Source: Macrotrachela quadricornifera | Lineage: Eukaryota; Rotifera; Eurotatoria; Philodinida; Philodinidae | Direction: 5' to 3' | Length of the DNA stretch: 64,000 nucleotides | NCBI GenBank assembly: GCA_022393335.1 | Contig: JAJEKB010020874.1 | Location: forward strand, 432,506 to 496,505 | Shown here: piece by piece, positions 56,071-64,000 of the stretch | Layout of the letters: each line of letters begins with the position of its first letter | Numbering within the stretch: the stretch's first letter is position 1 | Program-made: the position numbers and the translations under genes | The notes under the pieces: model-generated | What the model saw: the letters and a program-made list of their open reading frames with translations, nothing else | What the model was told of the DNA's origin: nothing | The model's database searches: none

Positions 56071-56539
56071 CTCATATTTCGAACATCTTCGTTATTTTAC
56101 AACTTTTTTTACGCGTTATCATTTAATTCGATCCTTATACTTTTTTTTCTCTTCATAATGGTTGTGGACACACATTTTTTTCTGTTGTTGAGGAGGTGCT
56201 ACAGAGACACACACATACTATCGCGTGCCTCTCACTTTTGCTTGTGATTCTTATTATTTGTTGTGTCTTTCTCTCCTTATCAGATATATGCATTGTTTCT
56301 TTCTTATGTTTTTTTGTTCTTCAGGCATTCGAGTGAGATACAATATAGCGAGGAGCCGAATAAAGAGACAATTGATTTCGACAGAGAAAACAGGTGAATC
56401 AAGGAGGCATCGTTGTGTATCTCGTCTTGAAGAAAGCAAGTATCGTCACACTAGGGGGATAGGGGTGGGGATGACTAAGGGGGCTCTAGCCCCTCACTTA
56501 GAAAAGAATTCCTTGTAGCAGAGCATGAGAAAACATTTT

Positions 56540-56895
56540 CGTCTTTAAGTGTTAAGATTCCTTTCTTAAAAAGTTCAGCCCAACCACGACTGCATGAAAG
56601 AGAGCTGTAGATTCCAAATGCAAGTGAGGAGAATTCGTTATTAATACGTACCGATGAAGTAAATGCACATTTGAATGAAATAAAAACGCGTTCTTTTTGG
56701 ACCTCTTCCATTCTGATGTCGACCAGGTAAGAACGACAACGATTATTTATCTTTAGCCATTTGACCAATAAATCATTATATGTGCGATGTGGAACTCTCA
56801 AGGAACGAAACGATTTCAAGCGGAAACTTCAACTACTTGACAATTCAGAAGAAAATATAGAATATGAATCTCTCATTACCGGTACAAAGATCGTT
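56540..56895 (+). pseudogene. Exon-like remnant upstream of GNAT copy 2
   Basis: It matches 53480-53790. Here the second piece stays open longer (LTNKSLYVRCGTLKERNDF then KRKLQLLDNSEENIEYESL), while the first is broken by stops. The donor CAG/GTAAG at about 56729 is well formed, with the acceptor TTTAG near 56757. Not recognised. Confidence 0.4.
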
Positions 56896-57095
56896 TAGCT
56901 TGAAGGCGTTCAATTTCTCCCTTGGTGTATAGTGTAAACGTGCTCCAAGCGGAAAATGGGCTTAGAACGTGCGTAAACAACCCTTCTCGTGTTGATCGAC
57001 TACTTGGAAGTGAGGTTTTTTCATAAAAGATGTTAATGACAGTTTTCAGATTGATTCTCAGCGATATTTAGCCATAACCAGTGATGACATTTTAG

Positions 57096-57785
57096 ATGAC
57101 TGCTTCTTCATTATCACCCATCATTGTTCGAAGCTATCAACCATCGGATTTGTCTGCTTGCCGGGAGCTATTCATTGATGGTCAGCGAGAACATGGGAAC
57201 CCAGAACAGTATGTCGTCAGTGCCATTGAAACGGATATGGCTGACATTGAGAAGAACTATCTTCAAACTCCCAATGCTCACTGGTGGGTAGCTGTGTCGA
57301 CAGAGGATGGTCGTGTTGTAGGACAAGTAGCTCTCCAGCCTTTGTCTCTTGGAGATCCAGCTTATTATCGAGAAGTGGCTGAGGAAGAGCGAGATCAAAT
57401 ATGTGAATTACGTCGAATGGTTATCGCTTCCAATGTACAAAATCTTGGCATCGGATCTCTTCTACTCTCAACTTTACTTGATTTCGCTAGAGAACATCAT
57501 TATCGTCAAGTACATTTGACCACATTAGCTAGTAGGAGGCAAGCATCTGCGTTCTATCAAAAACATGGTTTTGTGAAAGGTCGAATTGAGCGATATTCTT
57601 TGGCACAAGGCGGCCGTGCTCTGTACGAAAAACTAAAAGAAAAAGAAGGTTCTGTTGATGATAATATGGCACTGGTTGTGTTCGAAGTCGGTGATGTAAT
57701 ACCAGATGAAGATCAAAATCGAATGACACTGCCACCTAATCAATCGAAGTTCTTGTATATTCAACACCTTTTTCGTACACTCTAG
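57096..57785 (+). CDS. GNAT-family N-acetyltransferase, copy 2
   Basis: 229 residues, no gaps against copy 1. Motif A reads VQNLGIGSLLL, and the FYQKHGFVKG signature is intact. The differences from copy 1 cluster at residues 30-47 (QREHGNPEQYVVS against RRGYGNPAEYAIN) and 146-151, which could alter the acceptor pocket, while the CoA site is unchanged except PD to SN just before the Q-x-x-G-x-G. Both copies share the same start context, GACATTTTAG or GACGTTTTAG followed by ATGACTGC. Probably a tandem pair that has diverged under selection. Confidence 0.88.
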   Translation: MTASSLSPIIVRSYQPSDLSACRELFIDGQREHGNPEQYVVSAIETDMADIEKNYLQTPNAHWWVAVSTEDGRVVGQVALQPLSLGDPAYYREVAEEERDQICELRRMVIASNVQNLGIGSLLLSTLLDFAREHHYRQVHLTTLASRRQASAFYQKHGFVKGRIERYSLAQGGRALYEKLKEKEGSVDDNMALVVFEVGDVIPDEDQNRMTLPPNQSKFLYIQHLFRTL

Positions 57786-58464
57786 AGGAGAAAAAATATG
57801 ATTGTCTATTCTGTTCTTTTTTTAATCTTCGATATGTCAAACGGAAGTTGATTTTAGTATGGATAAAAAATAAATTAAAGTCAAGGATCATTGATTAATA
57901 ACGACACTCTACTGACCTCGATGGAAGTGATAGCGAAATTGTTTTCTGAACAGGTTTATTAGAGCTAAGATAAAAAAGGTGATTCAATGCTCCAGATATC
58001 ATACACATTCGACAGGTTTTGAGAAAAGATCACTATCATACGACTAATGTAATACGATTTCCAAGCATTTATTAGTAAAATGTTTACATCAATTGAAAAT
58101 TGTCAACGATGGCGGACCTCCTTTCGACAAGTCATTTATTATGCTACATCAAACAAGCGTTAAACTTCTCCAGATTAAAAATGTTCGAACCGCATGTTAA
58201 TGAAATCTAGACAACGAGTTAACTGAAGCTTGTTCATTTATCTATGCTGGTCACTTTTGCTCTTGACACTAGATATATATGCACAAAACACAAGCTCAAA
58301 AAACGAATATTGAGCATACCCATAGGAAGTCGTTAAGTCAATCCGGAATCAGTAAAAAAAATTCTTTGCCGACTATCAGATTTTGTAGAGTGCAACGTGC
58401 TAATCATTTTCGCATAAAATTGTTTGGTGTTTGACTCGAGATTTTTAGAGATATCAGTCAAACA
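57786..58464. other. Intergenic, nothing recognised
   Basis: No gene. Ends at the terminal repeat of the next mariner. Confidence 0.35.
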
Positions 58465-59676
58465 TTGGGTTGGAACGAAATTTTTTGCGTTTTTTTCTTA
58501 AACTTCTTAGAACGGCCGAGAAAGTTTTAGAAATTTCCATACTAAGGATATATATAGCGAGTACGAATATCTTTCGAAGAACAACAAAACTAGGAATACA
58601 GATGTTGACCGTGAATTAGAAATAAAGGTATCTCGTAAGGAGCTGTGTGTGCTTCTGCTTCATGAATTCTTTTTGGATCACAAAGCAATGGAAGCAACAA
58701 GGATTATACGCAGTACGATGGGGAAGGATGCACTCTCCACCCATGCAGCACAATATTGGTTCAATCGGTTCAAGAATGCTAACTTTGAACTCGACGATTT
58801 TTCTCATACCGGAAGACCATCAGAAGTGGATATGGACCACTTAAAGGAGCTTAATGAAGAAGATCCAAGATTGATTAAACGGTGTTTAACAGAGCGATAT
58901 GGGTGCTCTCATACTACAGTAGAAAGACATCTGGTCGTATTAAGCAAAACGTGAAAATATGGTGTTTGGACACTAAATGAAATGTCACTACATCAGCTCC
59001 AATAGAGGGTTAACATTTGTATGAAATGAATGACATCTCGTCATAACTATCAATGGTTCCACAATCTTGTTACTAGTGATCAAAAGTGGGTGACTTATAT
59101 TAACCACACGCGCAAGCGACAATGGCTGGGCGCTGGGCAAAGAGGTGTACCAACGGTCAAAAATGACCTTCATCCAAAAACCATTACGTTGAGCGTTTAG
59201 TGGGATATAAAAGGGATCATTCATTGGAAACTTCTATCTATTGCCAACAATTGGATCGAGTTGCAGTAAAACTCAAGGGAAACCAGGGTAGAATTTATTT
59301 TTTGCATGACAACGCCAGTCTTCACATTACAAAGTCGACGCATGAAAAATTATTGGAACTGGGATGGATTACGGTTCTATATCCACCTTATTCTCTAGAC
59401 TTGGCTCTCACAGATTACCACTTGTACCGTTCTCTGTCTAATTATATACGCGAGAAAAAATTCGACGACGAGAAGGACCTCATAAATGGACCTTGCCAAC
59501 TTCTTCGACCGAAACTCTCAGGACTTCTATGGACGAAGAATCCTTTCTCTACCAGAGCGCTGGCGACAAGTCATAAATGGCAATGGAACATATATTGTTG
59601 AAAGTTAGTTGTAATCTTGAAGTTAAAAAATAAAAATAAGATTTAAAAAAACGCAAAAAATTTCGTGTCTACCCAA
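58465..59676 (+). mobile_element. Degenerate mariner element
   Basis: The left end TTGGGTTGGAACGAAATTTT and the right end complement AAAATTTCGTGTCTACCCAA form a terminal repeat of about 38 bases with several mismatches. A TA follows the right end; the left flank is CA. A copy of its 3' part lies at 38650-38960. Confidence 0.75.
58580..59610 (+). pseudogene. Dead mariner transposase
   Basis: The N-terminal part (VSRKELCVLLLHEFFLDHKA, AQYWFNRFKNANFEL, the TGRPSEVD hook, CSHTTVERHL) is in one frame up to a stop at 58952. The middle is in broken frames (LVTSDQKWVTYINH, near the first catalytic position, with Asp kept in SDQKW). The last part is in another frame from about 59200 (YFLHDNASLHITK for the second Asp, YPPYSLDLALTDYHLYRSL for the third). 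It belongs to the classical mariner group and is distinct from the transposase at 45319. Confidence 0.8.
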
Positions 59677-59812
59677 TATCTATGATAGAAATTTCGGCTT
59701 GATCAGACAAAGTTAAAAGAAAGTTGTTCTTGGCACAATCGTGCGACTTGGATGGAAATCCAGTTTTTGAGAAAACTGAAAAATAAGTGTGGGAGTAGTC
59801 TGATTTTTTTTC
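59677..59812. repeat. Repeat shared with 13291-13425
   Basis: It directly abuts the mariner end and matches the earlier copy in the same orientation; see that entry. Confidence 0.65.
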
Positions 59813-60864
59813 AATATTTTTATGAATAACTTCTCATGTGAAATCCACTGAGCACATGAAAAAACTTTTTTGGGCGGGAGCTTTTCGTGGACACCCAACA
59901 GCAATTGAACGGCAGGGCCGATCGAGACCATTCAAACGACGATCGAAATACCAACACACGATCTGTCTACAGCGCATATAAACAAAGGCAATTTTTCCAA
60001 AAAGTTCGATAAAAAAAAGAGGGGGGGGAAGAAGATACACTTAAGAACAACAAACTTTATCTTGCAACGAGATTTAGGACAGTTCCGCACAGACACTTGT
60101 ACGCTAGAACAGTTCATTGAGTAAAATATATTTTGATTTTTTATATAATAAAAAATGCTCAGGTGGAATACGTACGATTCAAATGATAGAAAAAACAGCA
60201 GTGCAGCATTATGCATCATTCAGCTTTACGACCGTAATAATGGACAATTTAAAATGCTGAAACACTATTAACCAGGAAAATATAAAAAATATGATGTTAT
60301 TCATGAGAACATGCATATTCGTATTTGTTGTCTGGTGCGAATCTATTGTTTCATTTTTTCTTCAATTAATAGAGTATCAAAAATTATTCTGTATCAAAAA
60401 TAAAGTATTTTTTAAACGTCACTATAGAATAGTGTATATTATTGTTTTATTAAGAAAGAAATTTATAAAAGAAATAGTAAAATATTTAATTTTATTTTGT
60501 TTTGGAATCGTTTCGAAAATTTTGTTAATTATGTCATAGAATAAGAATGATCATTTGGATATACTCAGTTCTTTTTACTTCCTTAATGTTTATATGAATT
60601 TATTAAAAATATTTCCTAAAGCTAGTTCGTCAAGGCTTAGTTTCATTTCAGGTACTATTTCTTTAAGTGATATAGAGAAATAAACATATTCTTGTAAATA
60701 ATTTTGTTTAGTAAATGATGATTTATTTTCTTTTTTTGTTTTTGTTTACGACAATCATTATATGATTATGTTTCAATTAGATTCATGATTTTTTTAGTAA
60801 AGTTTTTAGAAGATATAAGAAATTCTTTTAACAATCTTATGTCTTAAGTTTATTTTAGCTGACC
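59813..60864. other. Intergenic, nothing recognised
   Basis: A less AT-rich patch at about 59870-59950 carries no recognisable motif; the rest is AT-rich. Confidence 0.35.
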
Positions 60865-61336
60865 AACGTTAGGATATTCAAGCAAAACATTCATCCTAAC
60901 GTTAGTAACTTAGAACTTAATTACTCTATTTAGATTTCCGATCCTAGCTCTAATGTTTAGTTTTCATATCTAACGTTAGGATAATCTGGCAAATATTATT
61001 CCTAATCTTAGTAATCTGTAATCTAATTATGGTATTTAAATTTCTAATCTCAGCTCCAAAGTTTAATTCTCATATCTAACGTTAGGATGATGAAGCAAAA
61101 TATTGTTCCTATTCTTAGTAATCTACAATCTAATTATCGTATTTAGATTTCGAATGTCAACTCAAAGGTTAAATTCTAGGTTACTAACGTTAGGATAATC
61201 AAGCATAATGTTTATCCTAACGTTAGTAACCTAGAATTTAATTATCGCATTTAGACTTCTAATCTTAGCTCCAAAATTCGATTTCTATATCTAACGTTAG
61301 GATATTCTAGCAAAATATTTATCCTAACGTTAGTAA
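60865..61336. repeat. 107-base tandem repeat with embedded hairpins
   Basis: The AACGTTAGGAT start recurs at 60865, 60972, 61078, 61186 and 61293, a period of 106-108 bases over 4.4 units. Each unit opens with TAACGTTAGGAT, about 15 bases of loop, and (in three units) ATCCTAACGTTA, forming a hairpin of up to 12 pairs. The two internal units keep only the first arm intact. The rest of each unit reads AATTTAATTATCGTATTTAG and TCTAATCTTAGCTCCAAA. Confidence 0.85.
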
Positions 61337-62400
61337 ACAGAATTTTATATTGTCAATTTTTTTTACAATAAAAAAATTGACGATAGATTTCATTATTAAA
61401 ATTTTTTCAAATACGAATCTATATTAAAAAGAGTATTCGATTCATTTTTAAATTACACTTAAGACTTCTGAGGTTTTTATCGATTCTAATCTATGTAACG
61501 TGAAGAATATATCTCTGACATGTATGTAATCATGAATCTAACTGATATAAATAATCATATAACTTACTTAAATTCAGTGTAAGATTCACAAAATAATATT
61601 AGTCAGTATTCAATGTTAGTAGATATACAAGAAAGTATTTCTTTGTAAAATGATTTGTTAAATGAACTAATATTAGCGCTAAGTTTTCCGCCTTAATTAA
61701 TGAATATATATTTTGGCGCTCAACAATAAATCTGTTTAATGACTTAATGAGAATCAGATCTAAAAATAATTTGATATTCAATAATAAAACGTAATTAGAT
61801 TATTTTTTCTAAATACACAAACATTAATTTATGTAATACTGTAATATCGAGTGTATTAGAAATATTTTTATATATAACAGATACATAAACAAACACAAAA
61901 TCTTTACTTATGATAATATGTACAAATGATTTTAAATATTCTTACTAGGAAACTAGTGATAGAACAATTGTATTTCAGATTCTTTAGTTTTTGAAAACTA
62001 TTTATCAATTTGTGGATCAATTCTTTATAAATATGAATAAAATGTATGTCATAATCCAACACAATATTCTTCTAAATCGATAATTTTGTGTTCTAAATTG
62101 AGCTTAAGTTCTAATAAATTTTCATCCTTTTTAATATCCCATCGTTGTCGTGGTCGAATTTGTTGATTTCGATATTCTAGCTGTCTGTAACGGGAGCTGT
62201 CTGTAACCAGGGGAGGGGAGCAGCAAAACCTCGACTTAAAACTTACACATACTATTTTCCTTCGTCAAATATGTAAGTTCCATAAAATATGTACAAAAAA
62301 ATCTGTAAAAACAACGAATATTCCAAAAATCATAACAGTGAAAAAAACAATTATAAAAAAAACATAATTCTTACAATAGCCAATATTGCATAAAACCGAG
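61337..62400. other. Intergenic, AT-rich
   Basis: No gene supported. A short run GGGAGCTGTCTGTAAC is repeated near 62190 and 62207. Confidence 0.35.
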
Positions 62401-62439
62401 CAAGGAGCGGTGATTGGCATGCTCTCCGATCTGGTGGGG

Positions 62440-63000
62440 GCTGTTGAGAGCCAGCTCCCACCAAAATTTAAGAAATAAAAGTTGTTTCTGCGAAATTTTT
62501 CCGATGCTGTTTTTTTTTTACTATTTGCTGCTCTCGACTCTTTTATTTTTGTCAGAAAGTCTATTAATTCTATTTACTATTTCTGCCAGAAAGTCTGTTC
62601 ATTCTATTCACTGATTCTGCCAGAAGGTCTTTTATTTATTTACTATTTCTGCCAGAAAATCTATTAAATCTATTTACTATTTCTGCCGAAAATTCCATTC
62701 ATTCTATTCATTATTTCTGCCAGAAAGTCTTTCATTTATTTATTATTTCTGCCAGAAAGTTCATTCATTTTGTTTTCTGTTGCTGCCAGAGAGTCCATTC
62801 ATTCTATTCACTGTTTCTGCCAGAAATGCAATGGTTTCTAGTCTTCTTTCTAGCTATGTCTATTTGATGCCTGATACTTTTTCAATATGTTATTGTGAAA
62901 TAAGTGCGCTTTTTTTGTAGATGACTGTCTCTTGAAAATTAAACCTTTCTGGCAGAAAGTCTTTCTGCCAAAATTTAGCTCCCCCACTCTCAAAAGTAAT
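62440..63000. mobile_element. MITE-like unit carrying a 37-base minisatellite
   Basis: The ends GAGAGCCAGCTCCCACCAAA (62447) and AAAATTTAGCTCCCCCACTC (near 62972) form an imperfect inverted pair. Between 62540 and 62830 about eight copies of a unit of about 37 bases share TTTCTGCCAGAAA, itself a near-perfect palindrome, followed by GTCTATTCATTCTATT-like spacer. A last TTTCTGGCAGAAAG lies near 62946. Confidence 0.65.
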
Positions 63001-64000
63001 CGGGAACTATGGTGATGGGGACAGAAAAAAACAAATGTGTACCTTCTTAACTGCCGATGACTACCTTCAACATGATTATTGGAGAGTAGGTACTCCCCGT
63101 TATGTTTGAGTCAAATGAAACTCAATGTTGAGATTCATTAATAATCATTTATCTTAATAAAAAATTTCTTCGTATTTAAATGCCTAAATTTATAATTAAT
63201 AAATATCTGAAAAAAATTGAAAAATAGTGTACACAAATGAAATAATCAACGTAGGTTTTTTTGGTTTAATTGCAGAATAATAAACTATGACTGAATCACC
63301 ATACAAATTTCATATTTAAAAAGAATTTTTAGAAGCCTGATTTCTAAGTTTATTTATTATTGGTTCGATTTTGTTTTTCGTTCTATAGTGAATTTAATTA
63401 AAGAAAACAATCGTTTTCTTTTTTGCTTCATGCTGTCAATAATTAAAAATAAGCAAAGTACCTGAAATGAGACGCTACCGTTCGGGCTTAGTTTGTTCGT
63501 CAAGCATCTGTTCGGCTTCTGACATATCATAAATACTTGCCTACAGAGAACTAAGTTGCATCCTACATATTGTTAAAATGATATAGTTTGATTAAGAAGA
63601 ATGGAATGATTGTACAAAATAATATCAGAATAAAAAAAACAACTTGAAACTAAAATGATTGTACCGTGAAAATGTTATTTTTAAACAGTCTATAATAGCA
63701 CTTTATGAAAGAGATGCATATGTTTAAAGTTTTACAATTTTATGTTCTTTAAAATTATCTACTATTGTTTTTCAATATTTCATATCAATATTACCTATTT
63801 GTATTTATTATAGCAGTTTGAATTTTATTATAAATACGGTAATAAGATATTAACTATTTAAGGGCCTCTGAATGATATAAATTAGTTTAAAATAAAAACT
63901 TTTTTGTACATAGATATTTATGTAGTTGATTATTTATCTCATGGGTTCTCTTTAAAGTATAGCAAAATAAATCTTCAGTTTTCATTGAGTGAATGCCTGC
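63001..64000. other. Intergenic, nothing recognised
   Basis: AT-rich sequence to the window end with no supported gene or repeat pair. Confidence 0.4.

Larger units (their letters stand above)
56071..57785 (+). repeat. Segmental duplication, copy 2
   Basis: The partner of 53057-54709, about 3.0 kb downstream in the same orientation. It is slightly longer through small insertions, including a less AT-rich patch near 56400-56480. Confidence 0.8.

Noticed and set aside
59932..60539. Hydrophobic short frames
   Set aside because: Composition follows AT-rich sequence; no topology or family signature.
60865..61336. CRISPR array
   Set aside because: The repeat is the whole 107-base unit, not short repeats with unique spacers, and the genome is eukaryotic.

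Overview
The window is animal nuclear DNA, most likely from a bdelloid rotifer (Adineta/Rotaria type). The evidence is AT-rich sequence, very short GT-AG introns (about 50-70 bases), a lineage-specific F-box/leucine-rich family and orphan rhodopsin-like receptors, dense small DNA transposons of the mariner/Tc1 and piggyBac types with fold-back derivatives, and a polyketide/nonribosomal-peptide gene set of a kind reported in bdelloids and usually attributed to horizontal transfer. The species call is inference. A run of 10 N marks an assembly gap at 54948-54957.

Layout. 1-8.3 kb: a cluster of ACGCGT-centred repeats, a receptor gene broken in helix 4, a 360-base palindrome, nested MITEs, a decayed F-box relative, and an intact two-exon gene fusing a U-box to a Rab-like GTPase. 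9.3-13 kb: an F-box gene whose probable intron holds a 1.17-kb fold-back element. 13-20.8 kb: repeats, a 1-kb inverted-repeat element, an intact GPCR and another fold-back. 20.9-22 kb: a dead piggyBac transposase. 22.1-34 kb: the biosynthetic locus. It holds a condensation-carrier protein that has lost its adenylation core, a 2596-residue polyketide synthase in four exons, and a divergently transcribed cytochrome P450. 34-38 kb: nested MITEs. 38-40.2 kb: an eight-exon gene of unknown function with a mariner fossil in its last intron. 43-44.7 kb: a decayed array of hammerhead-ribozyme-like motifs. 45-46.8 kb: an intact mariner with a perfect 148-base terminal repeat. 47.9-49.5 kb: an MTMR14-type phosphoinositide phosphatase. 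50-51.3 kb: a DD37E transposon broken by one stop. 53-57.8 kb: a 1.7-kb tandem duplication carrying two intact GNAT acetyltransferases. 58.5-59.7 kb: a dead mariner. 60.9-63 kb: a 107-base tandem repeat and a 37-base minisatellite. The rest is intergenic.

How the genes work together. The PKS (KS-AT-DH-MT-KR-ACP-TE-like, no ER) and the C/carrier protein lie head to tail on the minus strand. The P450 leaves the other side of a 231-base shared promoter region with a TATA-like box facing each way. The C-terminal thioesterase-like domain lacks both its nucleophile Ser and its His, while the separate condensation domain keeps HHxxxDG. I infer that the methylated, partly reduced polyketide may be handed to the condensation/carrier protein, or released by another enzyme, and then oxidised by the P450. 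The other intact genes (U-box-GTPase, MTMR14, GPCR, GNATs) look like ordinary host genes set in transposon-rich DNA.
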